Assembly: GCA_003326205.1 (NCBI GenBank)
Contig: LWTK01000030.1
Span: 107,011-171,010 of the forward strand
Direction of reading: 5' to 3'
DNA from: Nostoc sp. ATCC 43529
GTDB taxonomy: Bacteria > Cyanobacteriota > Cyanobacteriia > Cyanobacteriales > Nostocaceae
Length of the DNA: 64,000 bases
A program made the position numbers and the translations under genes. Below, piece after piece: positions 47,578-56,727 of the stretch (positions are counted from its first letter, which is position 1; the number at the start of each line of letters is the position of its first letter). The notes under the pieces are model-generated. The model did no database searches and was not told where the DNA came from. It saw only the letters and a list, made by a program, of their open reading frames with translations.

Positions 47578-47910
47578 CTTTTTAGATTAAAATTATATAT
47601 TCAATTTATACTCTCAGTTCAAAATTTAATTATCCACCGACAGATTTAAATAGAAAATGAGATGGTTGCTTCTTTTGAAATAAGTTATACTATCTCCAGG
47701 CTTAATTAAAATATAATGTTAAAATTTTAATGAGAATTTTTAATATTAATGTCAATATATAAAGAACTATAAATAGATGATTTAAAAACGCGGCATTTTT
47801 TAATTAAACTGATTGTTAATACATAGAACTTTTGACTATTTGACTAGCCGAAAGATGAACGAAATATTTATAACCACAACAAAAAATTTGAAATTAACTG
47901 TCTCTTAAAA
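47578..47910. other. 333-bp AT-rich gap
   Basis: Divergent region upstream of the 77-aa gene and the hybrid kinase; promoters are expected, but no motif was recognised. Confidence 0.5.
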
Positions 47911-50900
47911 ATGTTGAACCGTTTGAAGATTGGAACCAAAATTGGGGCAGGTTTTACCTTAAGCCTAGCAATTCTGACCTCAATTGGTTTAATCTCGTAC
48001 CAAAGTACCAATGAGTTAATTGAAACTTCGCGCCAAGAAAACCATACCTATCAGGTATTAAGCCAGATTGAAGACCTCAACTTGCAATTGACAAATGCTG
48101 AGACTGGGCAACGAGGTTACATTATTACCGGAGAACAGCGTTATTTAGAACCTTATAACGCTGCCATGCAATTGGTTAATCAAAAAATCAAGGAACTTCA
48201 AAGATTAACAGCAGATAACCCCAACCAAAAAAATCGGCTTGATACTTTGCAGCCACTCGTAACTGAAAGAATGGCTGTAATGAGAGATGTCATTGAAATA
48301 CGGCAGAATCAGGGTTTTGAGGTTGCTCAGCAAGCTCTCCTCACAGACCAAGGTAAGCGGCTGATGGAGCAGATCCAGAAACTGCTCCAGGCGATGAAAA
48401 ATGAGGAAAATCTACTTCTCAAGCAGCGTTCTGAGCGGGCACAGATAGCTGCACGGCAAACACTCGCCACTATTGTTTATAGTATTCCTCTATTTGGTGC
48501 AATCTTGGTTTTGATTGGAATTATCCTCACCAGACACATTTCACTACCGCTCAAGCGAGTTTCTGATTTAGTTGAAAAAGTGGCACAAGGGGATTTATCA
48601 GTCAATTTACCAGAAAGCGATCGCCACGACGAAATTGGCGTCCTGAAGCGAACCTTCAACCAGATGATTGTCAATCTGCGATACACAACTCAAAAAAATG
48701 ACGAGCAAAACTGGCTCAAGTCGAATTTGGCTGAATTTACCCAAATGCTTCAAGGGCAGCGAAATTTAGAAAGCGTCTCTCGCAGGATCTTGTCGAATCT
48801 AGCACCCCTGGTTGGGGCATCTGCTGGCGTTTTTTATGTAATGGATTCAATCAACGACGAGCCAGTGCTGAAGCTGTTGGGTAGTTATGCTTACAAAGAG
48901 CGTAAAAACGTAGCAAACCAGTTTCGCTTGGGCGAGGGATTAGTTGGACAATGCGCCCTAGAAAAACAAAGAATCCTCTTAACCGGAGTTCCCAGTGATT
49001 ACATCCGCATCGCTTCTGGCTTAGGGGAAGCTCCACCATTAAATATTATTGTATTGCCCATAGTATTTGAATCCCAAGTCAACGCCGTAATTGAACTTGC
49101 TTCTTTTGCACCTTTTAACGACTTACACCTGACATTTCTAGATCAATTAAGTGAAATTTTGGGTGTATTTTTAAATAACATCGCCTCACAATTACAAACT
49201 CAGCAACTGCTTGCCGAATCTGTTGCTTTAACAGAAGAACTCCAAAGCCAGCAAGAAGAACTACAACAAAGCAATCAACTGCTAGAAGAACAAGCCCACG
49301 AATTGCAAGAATCACAATTCATTATCAAGCAATCTAACGAAGAATTGCAGCAACTCAACGAAGAACTAGAAGAAAAAGCAGAACTCTTAGAAATCCAAAA
49401 TCAGGAAGTTGCCGGCAAAAACCGGGAAATCGAGCAATCTAGGCAGTCATTAGAAGAAAAAGCCGAACAATTGGCACTATCTTCCAAATACAAATCAGAA
49501 TTTTTGGCGAACATGTCCCATGAGTTACGGACACCGCTAAATAGCTTGTTAATTTTAGCAAGACTGCTATCAGATAACTCTCTCAACAACTTAACCGAGA
49601 AACAGGTAGAGTACAGCCGCACAATCTATTCTGCTGGAACAGATTTGCTGGAACTAATTAATGACATTTTAGATTTGGCAAAAATTGAGTCCGGTACAAT
49701 GTCTTTAGATATTGAGCAAATCGCCTTTGCGGATTTGCGGGCATCTATAGAACAAATTTTTCGTCAAGTTGCCGAAAATCAAAAACTCAGTTTCGCCATT
49801 GAACTAGACGACAACTTACCCCCAGTAATTTCTACCGACTCCAAGCGTCTGCAACAAGTATTAAAAAATCTTTTAGCCAACGCCTTTAAGTTTACTCAAG
49901 AGGGAGGCGTGAAGTTACAAATTAGCATGGTCACTGAAACAGCCCCAGCCAATCAGCCAAGCATCGCCTTTGCAGTCAGCGATACCGGCATTGGCATTCC
50001 ACCCGAAAAGCAGAAAATTATTTTCGAGGCATTTCAGCAAGCAGACGGCACAACTAGCCGCAGGTATGGCGGAACTGGCTTGGGCTTATCCATCAGCCGC
50101 GAACTAGCTCAACTTTTAGGCGGAAGGATTGAATTAATCAGCCAACCAGACCTGGGGAGTACTTTCACTCTCTACTTACCGCTAACAGTAAAGCCTCAAG
50201 CAGCACGAAACAGCTTTGAAGTCAATGGGGAAAGGGCGAAAAATGTTACAACTAAATTTACACCGCCCATCTCAAAAGTGGTGACAGTTGAAAGCCGAAG
50301 TACCTCTGTAGACATTTCTCCAGCACCGAAAGTGGTTTCCACAGTCAACGAAATCCAAGACGACCGGCTAACAATTGAACCAGGCGATCGCGTTTTGTTG
50401 ATTATTGAAGATGACGATAAATTCGCCCGCATCCTACTAGACATGGCACGTCAGCAGGGCTTTAAAGGAATCGTCGCCTTACAAAGCAAACAAGGTCTAG
50501 CACTAGCGCAACAATTCCAGCCGAACGCCATTATGCTGGATATCCACATGCCAGAAATGGATGGTTGGACAGTGCTGGATCGTCTCAAGCATAACCCAAG
50601 CACCAGACACATCCCAGTGCATATACTTTCTGTGGATGAAAGACAGCAACGGGGATTAAAGCTAGGAGCAATTACCTACCTGCAAAAACCCGTTTCTCCA
50701 GAAGCTTTAAATGAAGTGTTGACTGAGATTAAAAGTTTTATTGAGCGTCAGGTAAAAAATCTTTTAATAGTAGAAGACGACCCCAGACAAGCCCAAAGTA
50801 TTATCGAACTCATTGGTAATGGCGATGTCCACAGTACAGCAGTAGGTACAGGAGCAGAAGCACTCCAAATATTGCGATCGCAGCACTTTGATTGTATGGT

Positions 50901-51558
50901 ACTGGACTTAGGTCTGCCCGACATGACAGGATTTGCCTTGATTGAGCAAATCAAGCTAGAACCCAGACTGATGAAACTGCCAATAATTGTTTACACAGGC
51001 AAAGAACTCAGCCGCCAAGAAGAAACCCAACTGCGGGGGCTAGCAGAGACAATTATCATTAAAAACGTGCGATCGCCAGAACGGTTATTAGACGAAACTG
51101 CTTTGTTCTTGCATCGCGTCCAGGCAAATCTGCCAGCACCAAAGCGGCAAATCCTCGAACAGCTACACCAAACCGACCCAGTACTGGCCAATCGAAAAAT
51201 TTTGATTGTCGATGATGACCTCAGAAACATCTTTGCCATCACCAGCTTTTTAGAAAGCTATCACATGGAAGTACTATTTGCCGAAAATGGCAGAGATGGC
51301 ATTGAGAAACTCCAAGCTAATCCCGACATCAACATAGTTTTGATGGACATCATGATGCCAGAAATGGACGGTTACGAAACCACCCGCGCCATCCGCGAGC
51401 AACCCCAATTTCGCTCACTACCAATTATTGCTTTAACCGCCAAAGCCATGCCAGGCGATCGCGAAAAATGCATTGAAGCCGGAGCCTCTGACTATATCAC
51501 CAAACCCGTCGATACCGAACAACTGCTTTCACTGCTCCGGGTTTGGCTGTATAGGTGA
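47911..51558 (+). CDS. Hybrid histidine kinase: CHASE3, HAMP, GAF, HisKA, HATPase, three receivers
   Basis: 1215 aa. One N-terminal helix, a CHASE3 domain (about 40-180, with ETGQRGYIITGEQRYLEPY), a second membrane helix (about 186-208), HAMP (208-262), GAF (about 285-430), a long Glu/Gln coiled coil (430-525), and a histidine kinase with His537 (ANMSHELRTPLNS) and an intact ATP site (GGTGLGLSIS). Three receiver domains follow with Asp877, Asp999 and Asp1146. The second has a KNVRSPERL replacement near the conserved lysine. Three receivers imply branched phosphotransfer. CheR lies two genes downstream on the same strand, suggesting a shared chemosensory-like network. Confidence 0.95.
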   Translation: MLNRLKIGTKIGAGFTLSLAILTSIGLISYQSTNELIETSRQENHTYQVLSQIEDLNLQLTNAETGQRGYIITGEQRYLEPYNAAMQLVNQKIKELQRLTADNPNQKNRLDTLQPLVTERMAVMRDVIEIRQNQGFEVAQQALLTDQGKRLMEQIQKLLQAMKNEENLLLKQRSERAQIAARQTLATIVYSIPLFGAILVLIGIILTRHISLPLKRVSDLVEKVAQGDLSVNLPESDRHDEIGVLKRTFNQMIVNLRYTTQKNDEQNWLKSNLAEFTQMLQGQRNLESVSRRILSNLAPLVGASAGVFYVMDSINDEPVLKLLGSYAYKERKNVANQFRLGEGLVGQCALEKQRILLTGVPSDYIRIASGLGEAPPLNIIVLPIVFESQVNAVIELASFAPFNDLHLTFLDQLSEILGVFLNNIASQLQTQQLLAESVALTEELQSQQEELQQSNQLLEEQAHELQESQFIIKQSNEELQQLNEELEEKAELLEIQNQEVAGKNREIEQSRQSLEEKAEQLALSSKYKSEFLANMSHELRTPLNSLLILARLLSDNSLNNLTEKQVEYSRTIYSAGTDLLELINDILDLAKIESGTMSLDIEQIAFADLRASIEQIFRQVAENQKLSFAIELDDNLPPVISTDSKRLQQVLKNLLANAFKFTQEGGVKLQISMVTETAPANQPSIAFAVSDTGIGIPPEKQKIIFEAFQQADGTTSRRYGGTGLGLSISRELAQLLGGRIELISQPDLGSTFTLYLPLTVKPQAARNSFEVNGERAKNVTTKFTPPISKVVTVESRSTSVDISPAPKVVSTVNEIQDDRLTIEPGDRVLLIIEDDDKFARILLDMARQQGFKGIVALQSKQGLALAQQFQPNAIMLDIHMPEMDGWTVLDRLKHNPSTRHIPVHILSVDERQQRGLKLGAITYLQKPVSPEALNEVLTEIKSFIERQVKNLLIVEDDPRQAQSIIELIGNGDVHSTAVGTGAEALQILRSQHFDCMVLDLGLPDMTGFALIEQIKLEPRLMKLPIIVYTGKELSRQEETQLRGLAETIIIKNVRSPERLLDETALFLHRVQANLPAPKRQILEQLHQTDPVLANRKILIVDDDLRNIFAITSFLESYHMEVLFAENGRDGIEKLQANPDINIVLMDIMMPEMDGYETTRAIREQPQFRSLPIIALTAKAMPGDREKCIEAGASDYITKPVDTEQLLSLLRVWLYR

Positions 51559-51570
51559 ATGGGTCAAATA

Positions 51571-51698
51571 GGGCATTGGGCATTGGGCATTGGGCATAGT
51601 TAAGAAGCAGACGGGCAGGGGGCAAGGGGGAAAATGAAAAATTACCTCTTTCCCCTCTTTCCCCTCTGCTCCCATGCCCCATGCCCCATGCCCCATTC
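51571..51698. repeat. Heptamer repeats, two inverted arrays
   Basis: (GGGCATT)n at 51571-51596 and (CCCATGC)n at 51671-51696, about 75 bp apart, in the 321-bp gap after the hybrid kinase gene. They can pair as an imperfect hairpin. The remaining gap shows no gene. Confidence 0.75.
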
Positions 51699-51879
51699 TT
51701 TTGTCAAAACAATATCAATGACAGGAAATTCACTTCAGTAATAAAATAATCTATAGAACTTGTGTCTTAGAAGCAAATACCTTTGTTTCATGCAACTTTT
51801 TGGGTTATTTCTCTAGATAAAAGATCTTTCTCTCGATAGATAGTTGTACTTACATTAACATACTTGTTATGTTTCAAAT

Positions 51880-52404
51880 ATGACAATAGTAAGACAAAAT
51901 TCTCTAAATACATCACTCATTCCTCCAGAAACATTGGCAGAAAAATATATTGAAGCAGAGCGTATGCATGACGTTTTGCTACTACTGCAAAACCTGATTA
52001 ACAGTGAGGAAGCCACTGTGAAATTAATTCTGGATTGTCTGTATGATGTTGGCTCAGTTAACCTGATCAATCAAAAGCTTCCAGTAAAACCTGTAAACAG
52101 GTTGATGAAATTTATTGCTCGTATGTCCAAACCAGTTTTTAGAACCTTAGCTTTTAATTGGTTTAAGAAAAACTGCCCGCAATTGATTGCTGATTGGTTA
52201 CATTCTCAGGTTACCTTTGGAACTACCCCAGCTAAACCGCGAGAAATAGCCATTGAAGTTGCACCAGTTCAACCATCTTCTGCACTAGATACAGAAAATC
52301 TCAACCAAGAGATTAAAAATCTGCGTCACCAAGTGAGATTGCTAGCTGGGATTTCAATAATTGCGATCGCTGTTTTAGGAGTAACAGCCACTTGGTTAAA
52401 CTGA
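51880..52404 (+). CDS. Tail-anchored membrane protein, unknown
   Basis: 174 aa. Helical N-terminus (PETLAEKYIEAERMHDVLLLLQNLI), a basic middle, a short coiled coil (LNQEIKNLRHQVRLL) and a C-terminal transmembrane helix (AGISIIAIAVLGVTATWLN). No known domain. Located between a hybrid kinase and CheR, so it might be an accessory of that network. Confidence 0.6.
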   Translation: MTIVRQNSLNTSLIPPETLAEKYIEAERMHDVLLLLQNLINSEEATVKLILDCLYDVGSVNLINQKLPVKPVNRLMKFIARMSKPVFRTLAFNWFKKNCPQLIADWLHSQVTFGTTPAKPREIAIEVAPVQPSSALDTENLNQEIKNLRHQVRLLAGISIIAIAVLGVTATWLN

Positions 52405-52724
52405 AGCCCAAAATTAGCACCATTATCAAATTAAAAATTTAATCGCTCCAACAACTGTTTTCCCTGTAAGATTGACTTGGGTTATAAAAACCTGACCAGC
52501 CTCAAATATTAATCATAGAAATGACCCGAATTGCAGAAGCATTATTTCCAAGAGCTTATTCATGCATGAGGTAATAATTACGAAATACGAATTATGAATC
52601 ATCGTAAATTCAAGGGTTTAAGACCCCAACCATTACACATAGTATCAGTTTAGTTGGGGTTTAAATCCCCGACTCCAACTGTTTTGAATTTTGAATTTTG
52701 AACTTTGAACTTTGAATTGTTAAT
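52405..52724. other. 320-bp gap with hairpin and short repeat
   Basis: ACCCCAAC (52623-52630) and GTTGGGGT (52653-52660) form an 8-bp stem. A TTTGAATTTTGAA-type repeat lies at 52682-52718. No gene. Confidence 0.55.
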
Positions 52725-53603
52725 ATGACTTTGCCCAAACCTAGCTTGGAGGACATTGAAATACGTTTACTGTTGGAAGGGGTGTATCAGTACTATGGTT
52801 ATGACTTCCGCAATTACGCCCTTTCCTCAATTAAGCGCCGTATTCTCGGCTTTATGCATTTAGAAGGGTTAGCTAATATTTCTGCTTTGCAAGAGCGGTT
52901 ACTTCACAACCGTAACTATTTAGAAAGATTTTTGCTGGCTCTGACAGTAAATGTAACATCAATGTTTCGCGATCCCAGCTTTTACAACACCTTTAGAAGT
53001 CAAGTTATTCCCTTCTTGCAAACCTATCCATTTATTCGCATTTGGCACGCTGGATGTTCTACAGGTGAAGAAGTCTATTCAATGGCAATTCTTCTAGAAG
53101 AAGAAGGACTTTATCATCGTTGCCGCATATATGCAACTGATACCAACGAAAAAGTATTACAAAATGCTAAAAGTGGTATTTTTTCCCTCAAACTAATGCA
53201 AGAATATACTCATCTTTATCTAAAAGCTGGCGGTCAAAGGTCTTTTTCTGAATATTATACGGCAGCTTATGACAACGCTATTTTTCGAGCATCCTTAAGA
53301 GAAAATATTGTTTTTGCCCAGCATAATTTAGCAACAGACAGTTCTTTTAATGAGTTTAATGTCATCCTTTGTCGTAACGTCTTGATATATTTCAATCAGA
53401 TACTTCAAAAGCGGGTACATGAACTATTTTATAATAGCCTCTGTACCTTTGGTATCTTGGGTTTAGGAAGACAAGAATCCATCAGATTCACTCCCTATGA
53501 GCAGCAATATGAAGAGATAGTCAAAGGTGAAAAGCTATATAGAAAAGCAAGAGTGCGGGGACACGGGGAGGCTCTAAAGCATAGAGATTTTAATCATAAC
53601 TGA
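52725..53603 (+). CDS. cheR: CheR-type protein-glutamate methyltransferase
   Basis: 292 aa. All-helical N-terminal CheR_N domain, then the SAM-binding domain: RIWHAGCSTGEEVYSMAILL (motif I, residues about 105-124), RIYATDTNEKVL (motif II), and NVILCRNVLIYF (motif IV). It methylates glutamates of chemoreceptors. CheB and MCPs are not in the window; the partner could be a receptor elsewhere or the CHASE3 kinase. Confidence 0.93.
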   Translation: MTLPKPSLEDIEIRLLLEGVYQYYGYDFRNYALSSIKRRILGFMHLEGLANISALQERLLHNRNYLERFLLALTVNVTSMFRDPSFYNTFRSQVIPFLQTYPFIRIWHAGCSTGEEVYSMAILLEEEGLYHRCRIYATDTNEKVLQNAKSGIFSLKLMQEYTHLYLKAGGQRSFSEYYTAAYDNAIFRASLRENIVFAQHNLATDSSFNEFNVILCRNVLIYFNQILQKRVHELFYNSLCTFGILGLGRQESIRFTPYEQQYEEIVKGEKLYRKARVRGHGEALKHRDFNHN

Positions 53604-53882
53604 TATATAGGAATCATATTTGATTGCGTCTAAATACATAGCAAGTCGGCAAGAAAATTCAATAGTATATGAAAAAATATAAATTTGATGTAGGGTGTGT
53701 TGTCACGTAGTGCAACGCACCTTGAAATTGTTGATGCCTGAATTCTGGCTCCTAAATTCTGCTTTATGTGCCAATACGGTTCACTTAAGGCCAAAACTCT
53801 TGTTTTACGAACCGCAGAGGCGCAGGGAACACAGAGAGAAGAAAGAGTAGAAATGCTTAACTGAAGTGTATTGCTTTATGTG

Positions 53883-55217
53883 CTAACTTCTTTGAAAACC
53901 CTTGGCTGACTTTTGTTGCCCCTTACTCTTAGGCTTAGATTTATTCACTTCTCCTAATGCTTCTTGAAATAAATTGTGTAGATGTATGGGTACGCTAGCA
54001 ATTTCTGGTAACTCTGGCTCAATAGGTTTGTTGAATTCTTGCAAAAGTGAGTCTAAATCACTTCCAAGCCGAAAATCTGGACGTTGCAGAAATGTTTGCA
54101 ACACATTTTCTAATTGAGTTGGATATTGTTGCGCTAATCGATGCCAAATAAAGGCATTAATACTTTTATCTTCAAGATAGAAACGAATTAGTTTTTCAGC
54201 CCCTTCAACACTTTGCCAATCTTGTGCTGATAAAATGGTTTGTACCTTAGTATACGTTGGTAAAAACATTTGCCCCCAACGAGGATGAGAAAGAGCCGTG
54301 ACCTGTTCTGCTTTCTTGAGTTCAGGCGGTAAATCAACTTTGGGCATCACCATTTTGCTATTGCCCTTTTTGTTATTAAATATCTGAGAAACTGCGTTGG
54401 AATCAGCACCCAATTCTGCTGCCGCTGCTTTGATTTCTTCATCGTCAATGCCGGCTTCTTCTGCCACTTCTGCCAGGGATTTAGAAGTATCGATTCCGGC
54501 TGCCGCCAAGGTTTTCTCAGTAATTATTTCTTGAAATTCCGCTATTTTTTTATTCAGTTGGTATCCTGGTAATGTAATTTCATCAGTATCAAAAAATTCG
54601 AGAAACTGTTGATGATATTTGGCTACCGATTCCCAAGCTTCCTCTAGCAATTCGGGAGCATCGCTGTAAAGATTACTTTTATAGTTTTCTTTGAAATTAC
54701 CAATTGCTACAGCAAGTTTTGGTTTCCCCAATTTACCCATGAGTGTGTAAGGGCCAGAAAATATCCAATAGCTATCGGTAACAGGAGAAATGCGAGTTAG
54801 TAAAATCTCTCCAACTTTCAAACGAGATATTGCCTGTAATGTTTGAGGATTGTTTGGCTTGACAATGTAGTATTTATCTGTTAGCCAGTTGGTTAATTCA
54901 AAGCCATCAGGTAGGATGTTAGTGATGGCAAATAAGCCAATAAAACTACGATGCCAACTGTTGATTAAGTTGCGATCGCTCTGGTCTAAATCTGGATGAC
55001 TTTCGATAAACAACTCTAATGGTGAGTGTTCGCCGACTTTTCCTTCTGTAATAAAGCTATCGACGATTAAGTCCTGCTGGGTACTATCGCCACTTCCACG
55101 CTGCAACTGAGAAGCTGCGTAAGTTTCCAGTGCTTGTGCGAGTTCGCCTTCTGCGTCGAAGACAAAATCAACTAAGGCTTGTTTTAATTCGTGCGATCGT
55201 TCTAATATGGCATCCAC
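53883..55217 (-). CDS. Unknown 444-aa soluble protein
   Basis: No signal peptide or membrane segment. An N-terminal half with SWHRSFIGLFAITNILPDGFELTNWLTDKYYIV and VGEILLTRISPV looks like a small beta-rich domain; the C-terminal half is helical and ends in a basic Lys/Ser/Gln-rich tail. I do not recognise the family. The 279-bp gap to cheR and 470-bp gap upstream suggest its own transcript. Confidence 0.65.
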   Translation of the reverse strand: MDAILERSHELKQALVDFVFDAEGELAQALETYAASQLQRGSGDSTQQDLIVDSFITEGKVGEHSPLELFIESHPDLDQSDRNLINSWHRSFIGLFAITNILPDGFELTNWLTDKYYIVKPNNPQTLQAISRLKVGEILLTRISPVTDSYWIFSGPYTLMGKLGKPKLAVAIGNFKENYKSNLYSDAPELLEEAWESVAKYHQQFLEFFDTDEITLPGYQLNKKIAEFQEIITEKTLAAAGIDTSKSLAEVAEEAGIDDEEIKAAAAELGADSNAVSQIFNNKKGNSKMVMPKVDLPPELKKAEQVTALSHPRWGQMFLPTYTKVQTILSAQDWQSVEGAEKLIRFYLEDKSINAFIWHRLAQQYPTQLENVLQTFLQRPDFRLGSDLDSLLQEFNKPIEPELPEIASVPIHLHNLFQEALGEVNKSKPKSKGQQKSAKGFQRS

Positions 55218-55689
55218 AAGTTAATCTCTCGGTGCAACAGATGTAGATTATAGCTTTTAACAAAATTGGAACATCTAGCAATAGCTAGATTTATGAGCAA
55301 GAATTCAGAATTCGTGAATTCAGCATAAATTGTGGCCTAATTCGGTGATAGTACAGCAGTAGCGAGATATTCTTGCACACAAGCAAGCTACGCGCAGTGT
55401 CTCATAGGGAGGGTCTGAATATTTAGTTTAAAACCAATCTTAATTTTCTTAGTGCAGCAGGGCGTAGTCAATTCTGAATTCTGACTTTTGTTAGCAGATT
55501 TAGCCGTAAGTTTTTTATTCAACCATATATAAGCTAGGTATAAGCTTGATTTTGTAATTCAAGATTGTCAAATTCCGTTATCAAGTGAATGCCAAGTACA
55601 CCTCAAATGGTAGTCTGTTGGCAGAATCTATTGTTAGTGACTTTTTAAAATTCAATCTCACAGTAGTGCATAGATAATATTCATCCATT
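55218..55689. other. 472-bp gap with dispersed repeats
   Basis: Contains a GAATTC palindrome copy (near 55310) and AGCAGGGCGTAGTCAATTCTGAATTC near 55455, which resembles GCAGCGGGGTGTAGCCCATTCTGA at 20996. No gene was recognised. Confidence 0.55.
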
Positions 55690-56481
55690 ATGATAATTTT
55701 GAAACAATTTATTTTAAGAGCGATCACCCTGAGTTGTGTAATCTCAAGTACGGCTTACAATGTATCTGTATTGGCGCAATCAAATATATCAAACGGGAGT
55801 TATAGCGACCCTAGAAGCATTCGATTTATTCTGAATAAAGTTGACCCACCAAATAATGGGACTCCGAAAACAGAAGGGGGTACTGGTAGCCGTGGGAATA
55901 ACTGTGCGCTTGCAGATAAAAAACCATCCTTAACCCGTTTAGCAGGTAACAGCCAATTAAGTTTAACTACTAAAAGCTATCCCACTTTTTGGGTATACGT
56001 ACCCTACACTTCTAAAGATTCTCCCTCAGCAGAATTTTCTCTTCATGATGACGAAAATGAAGTGTATCGTACCAAGTTTCAACTTGCTGCTACCTCTGGA
56101 ATTGTTGGTGTTGTATTACCTCAACAAGTTCCATCTTTGCAAATTGGAAAAACCTACCGCTGGTATTTTGATATTAACTGTCCTGTGGTCAATAACAAAG
56201 ATGTGTCAACTCCACCATCAGTTACTGGTATTATTCAACGAGTAGCTGTTTCAGAAAAATTAGCACAGACACTAAAATCTGCCAATTCTCCCTTGGAAGA
56301 GATTGCAGCCTACGCCCAAGAAGGTGTTTGGTATGATACATTAACTCAGTTAGCACTATTAAGATTGAGTTCACCACAAAATAAAGATTTTCAAGTAGCT
56401 TGGTTACAATTATTAACTGATTCAACAATTGGATTAAAGGAAATTGCGGAAGCAGAATTGATTGGAATATTGAGTAATTAG
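55690..56481 (+). CDS. DUF928 secreted protein
   Basis: 263 aa. Signal peptide ending near residue 30 (SVLAQS). DUF928 features: a Gly/Arg region (PKTEGGTGSRGNNCA), LTTKSYPTFWVYVPY, FQLAATSGIVGVVLP and YRWYFDINC; two cysteines probably form a disulphide. DUF928 genes occur near CHAT-TPR and haemagglutinin-like genes in cyanobacteria, as here. Function unknown. Confidence 0.88.
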   Translation: MIILKQFILRAITLSCVISSTAYNVSVLAQSNISNGSYSDPRSIRFILNKVDPPNNGTPKTEGGTGSRGNNCALADKKPSLTRLAGNSQLSLTTKSYPTFWVYVPYTSKDSPSAEFSLHDDENEVYRTKFQLAATSGIVGVVLPQQVPSLQIGKTYRWYFDINCPVVNNKDVSTPPSVTGIIQRVAVSEKLAQTLKSANSPLEEIAAYAQEGVWYDTLTQLALLRLSSPQNKDFQVAWLQLLTDSTIGLKEIAEAELIGILSN

Positions 56482-56727
56482 ATGAGGCAAGAGGCAAAGA
56501 GGCAAGAGGCAAAAGGCAAGAGGTAAGAGGCAAAGGGGCAAGAGGCAAGAGGCAAGGGGCAAGAGGCAAAGAGGTAATAGGCCAATAAGGTTCAGATAAG
56601 CCCAAAACCCTCATGTAGAGACGCGATTTATCGCGTCTTCTCTAGACCAATTATCTACACCATTAGCCCTTAACCCAAGGGTATTGGCTAATAGGCAATT
56701 CATCCTTCCTATTGCCCATTCCCCCTA
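56482..56727. repeat. Heptamer repeats and palindrome in the gap before the CHAT gene end
   Basis: (GGCAAGA)n-type repeats with variants at 56483-56580, then the palindrome GTAGAGACGCGATTTATCGCGTC at 56615-56637 related to that at 17747. No gene. Confidence 0.75.
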
